DNA from: Nocardiopsis eucommiae
GTDB lineage: Bacteria; Actinomycetota; Actinomycetes; Streptosporangiales; Streptosporangiaceae
Assembly (NCBI GenBank): GCA_018388625.1
Contig: CP074402.1
Coordinates: 5,332,001 to 5,396,000 of the forward strand
Direction of reading: 5' to 3'
DNA length: 64,000 bases
In this document: piece by piece, positions 20,948-31,100 of the stretch
Layout of the letters: every line of letters starts with the position of its first letter
How positions within the stretch are numbered: position 1 is the stretch's first letter
Translations under genes and position numbers: made by a program
Notes under the pieces: model-generated
The model's input: only the letters and a program-made list of their open reading frames with translations
Told to the model about the DNA's origin: nothing
Database searches by the model: none

Positions 20948-20963
20948 GGCGGGGGCGGTCCGC

Positions 20964-22049
20964 TCACTCGGTGATGGCGGCGGGGCGCACGACCCGTTCG
21001 ATCCACTGCGAGGGGGCGCGGATCTCCTCCAGGGTGGGCAGCGTCTCGGGCGAGGTCCACACCCGGTTGAAGTCGGCCATCCCGACCTGCGCGACGACCT
21101 GCCTGACGAAGGCGGCCCCCTCCTCGTACTGCTTCATCTTGAGGTCCATGCCCAGCAGCTGGCGCATGATCCGGTCGAGGGGGTTGAGGGTCTCCCGCCG
21201 CTTCTGGAAGCGGGTGCGGATGGTCTCCACCGAGGGGACGACGTCCGGCCCCACGGCGTCCATCACGTAGTCGCCGTGGCCCTCGGCCAGGCTCATGACG
21301 GCGGTGACGCGGTCCATCAGAGCGCTCTGCTCCGGGGTCTGGAACGCGGTGAGGAGGTTGCTCTCGCCGCCCCGCACGGCGTCCGCCACGGCCTCGCCCG
21401 CCTGGCGCAGCCGGTCGATGAGGTCCGAGGCGTCCATCTCCGTGGACAGCAGGAGTTCCCGCATGAGGTCCTGGACGTGCCCGCGCAGCCACGGCGTGGC
21501 CGTGAACTGCATCCGGTGCGTCTCCTCGTGCAGGCAGACCCACAGGCGGAAGTCGCGCGGGTCGACACCCAGCTCCCGCTCGGTGTTGACGATGTTGGGC
21601 GCCACCAGGGTCAGGCGCCCGGTCGGCGCGTGGCCGTCGGGGTCCGGTGGCAGGAAGAGTTCGTACTGGCCGAGGACCCGCCCGGCCAGGTAGGACAGGA
21701 CCGCCCCGAGCTGCACCCCGGTGATCCGGGAACCGACCGCGCTGGTCAGGTTCCCGGCCGGGCTGTTGTTCAGCCGGTCGGCGCCCATCTGTTCGAGTAC
21801 GGGTTCGAGTACGACCCGAAACCCGTCGACGTTGGCTCGAATCCATCCCGGACGGTCGACGATGACCGCGGGCCCTGAGGGTTCGAGGGGGTTCATTCCG
21901 GTGAAGTCACGCACGTGCCCGGCCGCCACGGTGGACAGCTCGCGCAACTGCACCACGGCCTGCCGCGCGTCGGACAGGTCCACCTGCGGCCCAGGGCGCA
22001 CGAGGCGGACACCGGTGTTGACGGCTACGTCCCAGTCGATAACAGTCAC
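20964..22049 (-). CDS. Zinc-dependent metalloprotease (DUF2342 family)
   Basis: A 361-residue protein of the actinobacterial zincin-like family sometimes annotated as coenzyme F420 biosynthesis-associated. The HExxH site is HEETHRMQF (about 190), with a downstream EGHGDYVMDAVGPD that likely supplies the third ligand. The N-terminus is MTVIDWDVAVNTGVRLVRPGP. It precedes tilS by 16 bases. The physiological substrate is unknown. Its start codon lies only about 18 bases from the inverted-repeat element, so the element must lie within or next to its promoter or leader. Confidence 0.88.
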   Translation of the reverse strand: MTVIDWDVAVNTGVRLVRPGPQVDLSDARQAVVQLRELSTVAAGHVRDFTGMNPLEPSGPAVIVDRPGWIRANVDGFRVVLEPVLEQMGADRLNNSPAGNLTSAVGSRITGVQLGAVLSYLAGRVLGQYELFLPPDPDGHAPTGRLTLVAPNIVNTERELGVDPRDFRLWVCLHEETHRMQFTATPWLRGHVQDLMRELLLSTEMDASDLIDRLRQAGEAVADAVRGGESNLLTAFQTPEQSALMDRVTAVMSLAEGHGDYVMDAVGPDVVPSVETIRTRFQKRRETLNPLDRIMRQLLGMDLKMKQYEEGAAFVRQVVAQVGMADFNRVWTSPETLPTLEEIRAPSQWIERVVRPAAITE

Positions 22050-22067
22050 ACCGCCAGCCTACCCATT

Positions 22068-22472
22068 TTGTTTTGGGCCTCCGCTTCGCTTCGGCCCGGG
22101 TTCGGCGCCTTTGCAGAGGGATTCTTCATCGTCGTCCACGCCTGGCTCGTTCCTCGCTGGCGGCTCGACTCCTCTTGCACTGTGCCTACTGAAACCCGGA
22201 CTCTCCGGCGCTCGAACGGCCAACCCCAAGGGGATCCGGGCCACCACTCCGCCTCAGCCACGGTCGAGGAGCCGACCGCCCAGTTCAGCCCCGAGCGTGA
22301 GACCCGCGCAGGGCCCAAGGCCACGGGGGTGCTTTCGTTCGGGCGCCGGCAGGGTTCTGGAGGTGCCGCAGGTGGGATCGCGAGGAACGAGCCATCACAC
22401 CGCAGGCGCCGAAGGTTCCTGCCTTTCCGGGCGCCCGAACACGGGCCGAAGCGAAGCGGAGGCCCAAAACAA
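22068..22472. repeat. 405-bp inverted-repeat-bounded intergenic element
   Basis: The ends are 38-bp inverted repeats with one mismatch (22068-22105 and 22435-22472; core GGGCCTCCGCTTCGCTTCGG). Inside each arm, at matching distance, sits a perfect 15-bp inverted repeat (22143-22157 and 22380-22394, TGGCTCGTTCCTCGC), so the arms are about 90 bases long with two conserved blocks. The 220-base centre holds no convincing gene. The element fills the space between the dacB stop (4 bases away) and the metalloprotease start (18 bases away). No target-site duplication is obvious. A MITE-like element or a large structured leader are both possible. Confidence 0.7.
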
Positions 22473-22476
22473 CAGG

Positions 22477-23889
22477 TCAGCCGCACCCGCACTGGCTGAG
22501 TGCCGCGGCCAGCGTGTCCATCTGGGGGCCGGTCGCGCCGGGGCTGTTGGCCATCAGGGCGAACACGAAGACGTTGCCCTCCTGGTCGTGGATGGTCCCG
22601 GCCAGGGTGCTGACGCCGTCCAGGGTTCCGGTCTTGCCCCGGACGAGGCCCGCCGCCGCGTGGGAGCTGCTGTGCTCGGAGTAGCGCCCGGCGAGGGTCC
22701 CGGTGGAGTGGGAGGTGGGCAGCCCGGTGATGGTGGCGTTGAGGCGCGGATCGTCGGCGGCGGTCTTGACCAGCTGGACCAGGGCTCGCGGCGTGATGCG
22801 GTTCTCGGTGCTCAGGCCGCTGTTGTCGGAGAGGCGGACCCCCTCGATGCCCAGGCTGTCCATGACCCGGTGGGTGGCGGCGGCGGCCCCCGCGTGGTCG
22901 GGCTCCTCGCCCAGTTCCAGGGCGGTGATCCGTCCCAGCGACTCGGCCATGTTGTTGTCGCTGGCGAGCATCATGAACTCGACCAGGGCGCTCATCGGCA
23001 CGGAGTCCACGGAGGCGACGGGGTCGCCGGAGACGCCGGTCTCGGCTGGCGTGCCCTCGACGGTCAGTCCAACCTTCTCCAGCTGCTCCGCGAACGCCTC
23101 GGCGGCGGCCAGCGGCGGGTTCGGGGAACGGGTGGACGTGTCGGGGTCCACCCGGCCTCCGTCGATCATCAGGGCGTGGATGGTGGCCGTGCTGCCCTCG
23201 GTGACGTAGTTGGGCTTCCACCCGGGGGCCGTGTCCGGGCCGGTGAAGAACGAGTCGTCGTAGCCGACGGTCACGGTGCCCAGGCCCAGGTCGTCGAGGG
23301 CGGCGGCGGTGTCCCCGGCCAGATCCTCCAGAGTGGCTACCTGCGGGTAGTCTGCGGAGTCGGCGGTCGTGGTCAGTGTCACGTCTCCCCCACCACGCAG
23401 CACCACACGGTTCTCCTCGGCGTCGAGGTAGGCCTCGGTCCGCAGCACGTGGTCGGGGCCGACGGTGTCCAGGACGGCGACGGCCGTGGCGATCTTCGTC
23501 GTCGACGCCGGGGTCACGGGGGTGTCCGCGTCGCGTTCGAAGAGCGTCTCTCCGGTCACGCCGTCCACGACGTAACCGGAGAGGCCCTCATCGAGCCCGG
23601 ACGATGACATGGGATCATCAAGAATGTCCGCGATCCGAGCCGGGTCCGCCGGGGTCGGGGTCGTGGGTGCAACCGCCGCCACGCCGTCGGCGCGCGTGAC
23701 GGGGTTGGGCACCGCCGCAAGCGGTCGCGCCTCGATCACGTCCAGGGCGACCAACCCGGTGATCAGCACGAATATGTTGAGCAGGGCCAGCGCGAGGAAC
23801 GCCTCGCCTCGTACCCGTCGCACCCGGGGACCTGCCTTCCGTCGGTGTCGCGGCCTGACGTTGTAGTTATACGGCGACATTAGTCGCAT
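22477..23889 (-). CDS. dacB: D-Ala-D-Ala carboxypeptidase / endopeptidase (PBP4 class)
   Basis: A penicillin-binding protein trimming peptidoglycan stem peptides or cross-links outside the membrane. One N-terminal membrane or signal segment ([18 protein letters not shown]) is followed by the three PBP motifs: STTK in [14 protein letters not shown] in [10 protein letters not shown], and KTG in [12 protein letters not shown]. Intact, up to 470 residues. The ATGs at 23889 and 23880 leave only 17-26 bases to the divergent ppa start. A GTG at 23823, preceded by GGAAGG and leading straight into the signal segment, may be the real start and would free space for promoters. Confidence 0.92.
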   Translation of the reverse strand: MRLMSPYNYNVRPRHRRKAGPRVRRVRGEAFLALALLNIFVLITGLVALDVIEARPLAAVPNPVTRADGVAAVAPTTPTPADPARIADILDDPMSSSGLDEGLSGYVVDGVTGETLFERDADTPVTPASTTKIATAVAVLDTVGPDHVLRTEAYLDAEENRVVLRGGGDVTLTTTADSADYPQVATLEDLAGDTAAALDDLGLGTVTVGYDDSFFTGPDTAPGWKPNYVTEGSTATIHALMIDGGRVDPDTSTRSPNPPLAAAEAFAEQLEKVGLTVEGTPAETGVSGDPVASVDSVPMSALVEFMMLASDNNMAESLGRITALELGEEPDHAGAAAATHRVMDSLGIEGVRLSDNSGLSTENRITPRALVQLVKTAADDPRLNATITGLPTSHSTGTLAGRYSEHSSSHAAAGLVRGKTGTLDGVSTLAGTIHDQEGNVFVFALMANSPGATGPQMDTLAAALSQCGCG

Positions 23890-23906
23890 TGGGAGCCGAG
23901 ATCAGC

Positions 23907-24430
23907 ATGGAATTCGACGTTACGATCGAGATCCCCAAGGGGAGCGCAACAAGTACGAGGTGGACCACGAGACCGGTCGTATCCGTCTCGACCGCATGCT
24001 GTTCACCTCCACCACCTACCCCGCCGACTACGGCTTCGTCGAGGGGACGCTCGGTGAGGACGGCGACCCCCTGGACGCGCTTGTCCTGCTCAAGGCCCCG
24101 ACGTTCCCGGGCTGCCTGATCCGGGCGCGCGCCATCGGCATGTTCCGGATGCGTGACGAGGCCGGCGGCGACGACAAGCTGCTGTGCGTCCCGGCGACGG
24201 ACCCGCGCCAGGAGCACCTGCGTGACATTCACCACGTGAACGAGTTCGAGCGCCTCGAGATCGAGCACTTCTTCACCGTGTACAAGGACCTGGAGCCCGG
24301 CAAGTCCGTCGAGGGCGCCAGCTGGGTCGGCCGCCACGAGGCCGAGCAGGAGATCATCGCGTCGGTGAAGCGCGCGGAGGAGGCCGGTGTGCACGGCGAC
24401 TCCTCGCACATCACCAACGAGGCCCCGTAA
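23907..24430 (+). CDS. ppa: Inorganic pyrophosphatase (one frameshift)
   Basis: Soluble family I pyrophosphatase hydrolysing PPi to drive biosynthetic reactions. It starts [12 protein letters not shown], then frameshifts near 23943 in GGGG. One added G gives [21 protein letters not shown] and a 174-residue protein. The metal-binding signature [10 protein letters not shown] and the [12 protein letters not shown] segment are present. Divergent from dacB, as in other actinobacteria. Confidence 0.94.
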
Positions 24431-24450
24431 CCGGAGTTCCGGTGTCTGCC

Positions 24451-24479
24451 AGGCCCGGCCGGGGTTTCCCGCCGGGCCT
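24451..24479 (+). terminator. ppa terminator
   Basis: A 9-bp stem AGGCCCGGC / GCCGGGCCT with an 11-base loop, followed by TTCGTCGT, 20 bases past the ppa stop. It also separates ppa from the convergent sigma-like gene. Confidence 0.75.
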
Positions 24480-24504
24480 TCGTCGTGCCCGGGGTCGGGA
24501 GGGG

Positions 24505-25097
24505 TCAGGTGGCCTTGGCGATCTGCGGCGCGTCCGTGCCCAGTTCACGGCCGGGGTCGCGGGTCAGCGCGTACCCGGCCAGGACGAGCACCAGCAGCGC
24601 GCACAGCAGGGCGATGACGAAGGACAGCCGGGGCAGCGGGCCGTCCGCGAGGGGTCCGGAACCCGGAGGCAGCGGGAAGCCGTCGCGGCCGAGGCGGTCC
24701 GCCCGGGCCGCGACGTGGCTGCGGTACCCGGCCAGCTCGGGTCTGCCGATGCCGTTCAGGACCCGTGCCGGGACGAGGTCGGTCCTCGCGGGCAGGGCCA
24801 GGGGTGGGCGTCCCAGGCCCGGTGCGCGCGGTTGCTCTCCAGGTAGCGGGCGCACTCGGCCTCCGTCAGGGCGTGCAGCCACTCCCCCAGACGCTCGGTG
24901 TCGGCCAGGCGCCCGGCGTGTGCGCGGGCGACGATGAGGGTGTCCCTGAGGACGACGTGCGCGGCGTCCCGGTCACGCAGGACCAGGATGCAGCGCCGGT
25001 ACAGCTCGTCTCCGTACGCGTCGAGGAGCCTCGCGTAGGCGTCCGCGGTGTCGGCCCGGTCGAAGCGCAGGGCGTGCAGGAGGTCCCGGTCCGTCAT
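24505..25097 (-). CDS. Sigma-region-2-like protein with C-terminal membrane anchor (one frameshift)
   Basis: The N-terminal part (MTDRDLLHALRFDR; YARLLDAYGDELYRRCILVLRDRDAAHVVLRDTLIVARAHAGRL) resembles sigma-70 region 2 of ECF factors. Where region 4 should be, there is instead a proline-rich segment, then one membrane helix (LSFVIALLCALLVLVLAGYAL) and a short tail. A frame break near 24799 (CCCC) is repaired by one C (AWDAHPLALPARTDL), giving about 197 residues. It is likely a membrane-tethered sigma-like or regulatory protein rather than a working sigma factor. Function is not established. Confidence 0.65.
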
Positions 25098-25221
25098 AGA
25101 CCTAGAATCTACGCCGCGCCCGGCCCACCGTCCCACGGCTCGCCGGACGACCGCCGCCCTCTCGCGGCCCCGGAACGGCTCCGACCTGCCCGGAAGGTGT
25201 TTCGTCGGGGCGAGTGTGACC

Positions 25222-25460
25222 TCAGTCCGAGGCGTCCCGCGGGTCGTCGCGGTCCTCGGGGGATCGTCCCCCGGGTCGACGAACAGGAAGCCCGCGTAGC
25301 GGGATCGTGCCCACAGCAGCACGTGGGTGAGCGCGGTCAGGAAGGCGACCAGCAGCGCCGCACCGGGGCCCAGGAAACCGAGCGCCATCACACCGGCGGC
25401 GACCACCACGAGGGCACGCACCAGGACACGCGCCCACAGTCCCTGAGCCTCGGGGGTCAA
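25222..25460 (-). CDS. Small two-helix membrane protein (one frameshift)
   Basis: About 79 residues after repair: two hydrophobic segments (VLVRALVVVAAGVMALGFL and GAALLVAFLTALTHVLLW), then YAGFLFVDPGDDP and an acidic tail ending DASD. One base is missing near 25265 (CCCCC). The TTG at 25460 is tentative; the true start may be 5' in another frame through a further missing base. It lies about 120 bases upstream of the sigma-like gene in the same direction. Unknown function. Confidence 0.5.
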
Positions 25461-26011
25461 GGCTGCCCTCTGGGGACGGACGGCTGCACGGCCACTCCTG
25501 TCACTACAGCTGTACTGGGGGATGGACTCCGGTTCGACGGACGCGCCGTGTTCTCGGGTTCCACATGTCACCACCACGGGACGCCGCCCGCAACACGTTC
25601 CGGGCGGACCGGTACGTGGTCCGACACGCACGATTCACGGCGTTCGCTTGACGCGCCACCGTCTTTGCTGGTCTCCTTACGTCCATGTATCCGCGCACCC
25701 GCACCGACGCCACGGCTCGTACGACCCCCTGGGTCTCCTGCCACCTGGCCCGTGCGGCGTGTCCGTGTTGTCGTCGCTGAGTCGAAGCCGAGGGGTCCGA
25801 GTCGACCGACCCCGCCCGACCAGTCCGTGAGCGGCCTCCGCCTTCCGGCGTGACCGGTCCGCGAACGAACTCCACCAGGGTGATTGTCCTCTCCGAACGT
25901 GCGTTCGGTGTGGGCGCCCCTGCCGCCCCGCGCCGTCCGGGGCCCATTGACGACACCCTCGCGGCCCCGGTCACCGGACCCGGTCGCGTACACGTGAAGG
26001 ATCTTCCCACG
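25461..26011. other. Divergent intergenic region
   Basis: About 550 bases between the minus-strand small membrane gene and the plus-strand cupin gene. Long frames on both strands have no plausible family resemblance. Presumed promoter region for both directions; no specific site is recognised. Confidence 0.35.
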
Positions 26012-26551
26012 ATGCCCCAGCAGGTCCTGGCCACGACCGAGCACACTCCCCGCCCGCGCACCGCGTCCGTCTCCCTCGACGGGATCGGTGACGTGGTGGA
26101 CGCCGGACGGACCTCCGGCTACGCCCACCTGGTGGAACGCCGTCTGCCCACCGTCGGCCAGCTGGTCACCGCGGCCCGCGGCGCCGCCGCCGCACTGGGC
26201 CGACCGACCCTGTGGCCGACCCGCAGGGGCCACTGGCAGCCCGCCCCGCGCAGCGCCCGCCGTCACGCGGGCGGTCGCCTCCGGGTGACCACGGTGGCCC
26301 TCGAACCGAACAGTTTCGTCCCGGGCCCGGCCCAGCGCTCCGACCGTCCGCACGGGATGGAGGTCCTGCACCTGGTCAGTGGGCGGGCCCACCTGATCAC
26401 CTCCGGCCCCGACGGCCAGATGCGTTCGGCGGCGGAGCTGGCTCCCGGCCGGACCCGCGTGGTCGGCGGCGCCGACGGCTCCGTCCGGGGCCACCACCAC
26501 CTGGTGAACACCGGTGACGAGGTCGCCGTCCTGGTCCGCGTGAGCGCCTGA
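26012..26551 (+). CDS. Cupin-fold protein
   Basis: A 179-residue protein with a basic N-terminal half (LVERRLPTVGQLVTAARGAAAALGRPTLWPTRRGHW) and a C-terminal single cupin-like barrel. The barrel contains LEPNSFVPGP, HGMEVLHLVSGRAHLIT (motif 1-like) and GHHHLVNTGDEVAVLVRV (motif 2-like), with His residues that could bind a metal. The ATG at 26012 is preferred over the longer upstream frame because AAGGAT precedes it. Ligand or reaction unknown; a cysteine-dioxygenase-like or sensor cupin are possibilities. Confidence 0.65.
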   Translation: MPQQVLATTEHTPRPRTASVSLDGIGDVVDAGRTSGYAHLVERRLPTVGQLVTAARGAAAALGRPTLWPTRRGHWQPAPRSARRHAGGRLRVTTVALEPNSFVPGPAQRSDRPHGMEVLHLVSGRAHLITSGPDGQMRSAAELAPGRTRVVGGADGSVRGHHHLVNTGDEVAVLVRVSA

Positions 26552-26660
26552 GCACCCCGGCCCCGAGCGAGCGGGGCGGTGCGACCGTGCCCGGCGCGGA
26601 ACCGGCGGATCGTCCCGGGATCGCCCGGACGGCTCTGGTACGGGGCCGTGTCCCGAGGGC

Positions 26661-27050
26661 TCACTCATCGCGGCCCCGATCCGGGGCCGCCGCGCGCAGG
26701 GCACCGTCCACGGCCTCGACCGCGCGCAGGACCTCGGCGGTGCGCCGCCCCTCCGCGAGGTAGGCGTTCATCACCTGGTCCAGCGCGTGCGGCGGGAGCT
26801 GGCCGCGTAGGTCCACGCGGGCCGTGCGGTACCCCTCCCGGGCCGCGTCCAGCGTCGCGGAGACGTACTGGCGGGCCAGGCGGGAGAGGGCCACGGGATG
26901 ACGTCGCAGAACCCCGTGCAGCCGGTAGTCGGCGGGCACGTGGTCGAACAGCCACTCCAGGGCCGTCTGCTCGAAGGAGTCCGACCCGGGTGGGTGCACA
27001 CTCGCGGGCCAGTCCGATGTCAGGGACTGATCGGGCATACCACACAGCAT
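26661..27050 (-). CDS. Conserved small helical protein, unknown
   Basis: A 129-residue, mostly helical protein with no signal peptide or membrane segment: ALEWLFDHVPADYRLHGVLRRHPVALSRLARQYV, then LPPHALDQVMNAYLAEGRRTAEVLRAVEAVDGALRAA. The regular amphipathic pattern suggests a helical bundle. Two ATGs (27050 and 27038) could start it. I do not recognise the family by name. Confidence 0.65.
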   Translation of the reverse strand: MLCGMPDQSLTSDWPASVHPPGSDSFEQTALEWLFDHVPADYRLHGVLRRHPVALSRLARQYVSATLDAAREGYRTARVDLRGQLPPHALDQVMNAYLAEGRRTAEVLRAVEAVDGALRAAAPDRGRDE

Positions 27051-27108
27051 ACCCGCTGTTCGAAAGTATGTTCGATGTCCACGGCTCCGAGATCGCGGAG
27101 CCCTCCGA

Positions 27109-27315
27109 TCAGTCGGGGGTGTCGGCTTCTTCCTTCTCGGCCGTGCGCTTCTCCAGTTCCACCCGGATGGCCTGTTCGGCCGCGTCCACGGCGGCCCTGG
27201 CGGTGATCGCGTTGGTGTGTGCCCGGTCCAGTTCCTCCAGCAGGATGCAGTCGAACGCGACTCGCGCGTCGTGGATGGTGGCTTCCAGCTGACGTGACGC
27301 CTCTTCCAGACTCAT
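27109..27315 (-). CDS. Small coiled-coil protein, unknown
   Basis: A 68-residue, highly charged helical protein beginning MSLEEASRQLEATIHDA and ending in a Lys/Glu-rich stretch. The ATG at 27315 has GGAAGGAGC immediately upstream, a strong ribosome site that decides the start over the longer frame. It is 58 bases from the 129-residue gene on the same strand and may be its operon partner. Confidence 0.65.
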   Translation of the reverse strand: MSLEEASRQLEATIHDARVAFDCILLEELDRAHTNAITARAAVDAAEQAIRVELEKRTAEKEEADTPD

Positions 27316-27565
27316 GCTCCTTCCCTTCCCCAGAATCGGCCTTCTGCACACACTCGCCCCATGGGCCCCGTCACCCCTGTGCCTCGAACAGCGGCGGTGC
27401 CGGGTGGAGTGGCCCCGGAACACCCGCGGGCGGCAGGGGCCGCCGGGCCGGGAGGGGCCCGACGGACCGTGGTCGACGGCACTCGACCCCGAGGGGGCGG
27501 AACCGCTTCGGAGGCGGGACGTCGGGGTAGGTCGTCACCGAAAACGCCGACCACCTGGGGGTCCC

Positions 27566-27721
27566 ATGATCTACCTCGTCCTCGTCCTGCTCGCCGTCTG
27601 GCTGATCCTCGCCATCCTCGGCGTCGTGATCAAGGGGCTGTTCTGGCTGGCCGTGATCGGCGGTCTGCTGTTCGTCGCGACCGCCGTGTGGGGTTGGTTC
27701 CAGAACCGCCAGAGGATCTGA
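27566..27721 (+). CDS. 51-residue hydrophobic protein
   Basis: Almost entirely membrane: MIYLVLVLLAVWLILAILGVV, then LFWLAVIGGLLFVATAVWGWF, ending NRQRI. Such two-helix hydrophobic miniproteins are frequent in actinobacteria; role unknown. It ends 4 bases from the convergent gene at 27726. Confidence 0.6.
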   Translation: MIYLVLVLLAVWLILAILGVVIKGLFWLAVIGGLLFVATAVWGWFQNRQRI

Positions 27722-27725
27722 GGGT

Positions 27726-28079
27726 TCAGGACTCCAGCGCGGGCCGCTCCTCGCCGCCCAGACGCCGCACGACCCTGAGCGCGCCCGCCTCGTCACCGCC
27801 GAGGCGGGCGCGCACCACGCGGACCGCGTCCTCGGTGCGGCCCAGCGCGATCAGGTTGCGCACCCGGTCGCGGAGTTCGGCGGGCAGTGCGCCGGGGTCG
27901 CCCTGGACCGGGACGTACCCGCCCACGTGCGGGTCGGGCTCGGGCCTCGGGGGCGGCTCGGGCTCCGCGAGCGCCACGCGCGCCTCCATGTGGGCGAGAA
28001 CGCTGCGCAGGGCGTAGGAGCCACCGCCGAGAACGACCACGGCGCCCAACAGGGCGAACAGCATGAACATCAGACTCAT
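27726..28079 (-). CDS. Membrane-anchored small protein, unknown
   Basis: 117 residues: one N-terminal membrane helix (LMFMLFALLGAVVVLGGGSYAL), a proline/acidic linker (EPEPPPRPEPDPH), and a C-terminal soluble helical module (LPAELRDRVRNLIALGRTEDAVRVVRARLG) resembling a short TPR or ribosomal L7/L12-like helix pair. The ATG at 28079 with AGGTGG upstream is favoured over a GTG 9 bases earlier. It lies just downstream of the beta-helix/AAA gene in the same direction. Confidence 0.65.
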   Translation of the reverse strand: MSLMFMLFALLGAVVVLGGGSYALRSVLAHMEARVALAEPEPPPRPEPDPHVGGYVPVQGDPGALPAELRDRVRNLIALGRTEDAVRVVRARLGGDEAGALRVVRRLGGEERPALES

Positions 28080-28138
28080 AACGCCCACCTACCCATACTT
28101 CGGACACAGCAGGCACAACACCCCTTCACGCGGAGTAA

Positions 28139-31100
28139 TCATTCCGCCAAGCCGCGGTCCCCGTCCGGAAGGTCCTCGGGCAGCAGGGTCCGGAGCTCGG
28201 ACACGTCGGGGTTGTCCCCCGCCAGCGCCGACGCCTCGATCCGTCCCGCCTGCCTGGTGAGGCTCGCCTCGAACAGCGCGCGCACCCCGTGCCCGTTGCC
28301 CTCGACGGTCCCCAACACCTCCGCGAGCGCCCACCGGGTCGCCTCCGGCACCAGGAGGTCGGCCCGCTCGGCCATCCCCACGAAGACGGCGGCCAGCTCC
28401 TCCCGATCGTGGGAGGGGAACTCCACCGTCCGGGAGAGCCGGGCGGCCAGTCCCGGGTGGTCCGCGAGGAAGCCGGTCGTCTCCCGCGCACGGCCGGACA
28501 CGACCACCACGACCTCGTCCCGATGCTCCTCCATGAGCCGCAGCAGGGTGTCGACCACGTCCTGACCGACCCCGCGCCCACCGGAGAAATCCCTGTTCAG
28601 CACATCCGCGTCGGACAGGAACAGCAGGCCGCCGCGCGCCCGCTCGAACAGCGCGCGCGTCCGCCGCGCGACCCTCCCGGGCCCCCGCTGCCCCGGCGGG
28701 CCCACCAGGCTCCCCGGCGAGGCCTCCACCACGTGCCCCCGGGGCAGCACCCCCAGAGCGGCCAGCAGTTCGCCGTAGAGCCGGGCCACTGTGCTCTTCC
28801 CGGTTCCCGGGTCCCCCAGGAACACCAGGTGCCGCGCGGAGGGGGCCGGCCCCCTCCGTACGGGCCCGGCGCAGGAGCTCGGTCAGCCCCCTCACCTGGC
28901 GTTTGGCCTCGTCGAGCCCCACCATGCCGTCCAGCCCGGCCAGCAGGGCGTTCACCCGCACGCCGTCGACCGGCCCGTCCACGCTCGTGAGGCCCTCGGC
29001 CACCAGGCTCTCCAGGTCGTCGGTCCGGATCTGGGTGAGGTCCTCGACGGTCTGGTAGCCGCCCCCCGTGACGCGTTCGGCCTGGACCCGCAGCGCCTCC
29101 TCGAACACCGCCCGCGCCTCCCGACCGTGGCCGAAGGAACCCTCCGCGAGCCGTCCCCGGAAGTGCTGGAGCAGGAGGTCACGCGTGCCCTCCCCCAGGG
29201 TGTAGCCGCGGGTCCCGGCCATACCCTCGAAGATCCCGCCCAGCTGCTCCGGGGAGTAGCCCTCGAACTCCACCGTGCGCGCCACCCGCGAGCGCAGCGC
29301 CGGATTCGTGTCCAGCAGCGCGCGCATCGCGCCGGTGGGGCCGGAGAGGACCACCACCACCTCGTCGCTGAGCTCCTTCATGAGGTCGGACAGGGTGTCG
29401 ACCGCCTCCTGCCCCCGGCCCAGCGCGTGCGCCCCGGCCACGAACAGCACACCGCCCCGGGCGCGCTCCACCAGCTCCGCCGTCCTCCGGGCGCCGTCGC
29501 CCACCAGGTCGTCGCGTCCGACCGTCACGAACTGTCCCTGGCTGAGCAGGCCCAGCGCGCGCAGGATCTCCCCGTACAATCGGGCCACGGTCGCCTTACC
29601 TGCCCCGGAGGGCCCCGAGAGCACCAGGTGGCGGCTCACGTTGAGCGGCGGGAACCCCGCCTCCAGGCGTTTGGCGCTCACCCTCTGGATGTTGACGAGG
29701 GCGCGGACCTCCTTCTTCACCCGCTCCAGGCCCACCAGGCCCTCCAGTTCGGCGAGCAGGGTCTCCAGCGGACGCGCCCGGTCCCGCACGGTCGCGTCAC
29801 CGGACTCCTGGGCCGCCGCCGCGCCTCGTCGGGCCGGGCCGCCCCCGTCCCCGCCACCCGCGCAGCGGCCCGGTCGCCGTTACCGCCCTGGTCCGGGTCG
29901 CCGCCCCGGTTGCCGCTGATGGTGCTCTCCTCCAGGTACACGGAGGCGCTGTCGGCGGCCCACAGACCCTCCTCGTCGTTGCCGGTCACGGTGCACCGCA
30001 CCAACCGCACCCGGCCGCCCTCCTCCACCATGACCCCGTCCCCGCGCCCGTCCCGGATCGAGGTGTCCTCCAGGGCGGCCACGCCGCCCTCCCCACCCTG
30101 ATCCCGCGTTCCCCGCTCCCGGACAGGGTCGAGGAGCGCACCGTGACGTGCCCGCCCTGGACGTAGACGGCGTCCTCGCCGCAGTCGGACAGGTCGGCCT
30201 GGTGGAGCTGGACCTCGGTGCCGTCGAGGATGTTGAGCCCGTCCTCACGGGCGTCGCGCAGCACCATGCCGCGCACCTTGAGCGTGGCGTCCTCACGGCT
30301 GTGGATACCCGAGCCCACGTCGTGCCCGACGATGTCCTCGAAGTACCCCCGGCCGCCCACCACGATCGCCATCGGCCCGTGCCAGCGGCTCACCCTGAGG
30401 TCACTCACCTCGAACCGGGAGCGTACGGAGGCGATGGCGCCGCGCTCCTCCACGCCGCTCTCGGCCACGGACATCCCCGCGACGGTGACCCGGGCCCCGT
30501 CCGCGATGAGCAGCGCGGCCTTGCCGATCCGCGTGCACCGCAGGTCGGTGACGTCGGCCTGGCCGCCGTCGACCAGCACGGCGTCCGTGGCGGTGCCGGT
30601 CACCGTCAGCCCCCGGACGGTGAGCCTTCCGCCCTCGATCGCCACGCCGGTCCGGGTGGCGTCGGTGATCTCGCAGTCGTTCAGCGTTCCCTCGGAGTCG
30701 CCGTGCACGAAGAACGCGTCGGTGTCCTCCTTGCGCGCGCCCTCGACCACCATGCGGGTGAAGGTGGCCTTGGAGCGCTCGTAGACCCGCACGGGCCAGT
30801 CGTAGGAGCCGGTGACCCTCAGGTCCGTGAACTCCGCCCGCGCCCGGTCCCGCACGTACACCCCGCCGCCGTCGACCAGCGCGCAGTCGGTGAACTCCGG
30901 GGACGCGTTGGCCACGTACAGCGTGTGCCAGTCCTCGTGGGCCCCGGTGAAGACCGTCCCGCTGATCTTCGGGCTGCACCGGCCCTGGACCGCGATCACC
31001 GCCCCCGCGAAGTAGCACTCGCTCACGCTGCCCTCGCTGGCGTCCCACAGCAGCCCGCTCTCCTCGAAGCGGCAGCCGACGATCTCCGCGCGGGCGCCCA

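Noticed and set aside
22059-22247. Short frames inside the inverted-repeat element ending GPKRSGGPKQ
   Set aside because: They encode only the translated repeat arms and have no ribosome site; the element is better described as non-coding.
25568-26704. A 378-residue minus-strand frame covering the cupin gene region
   Set aside because: It lies opposite the better supported cupin gene, is Gly/Arg-rich and lacks any domain.
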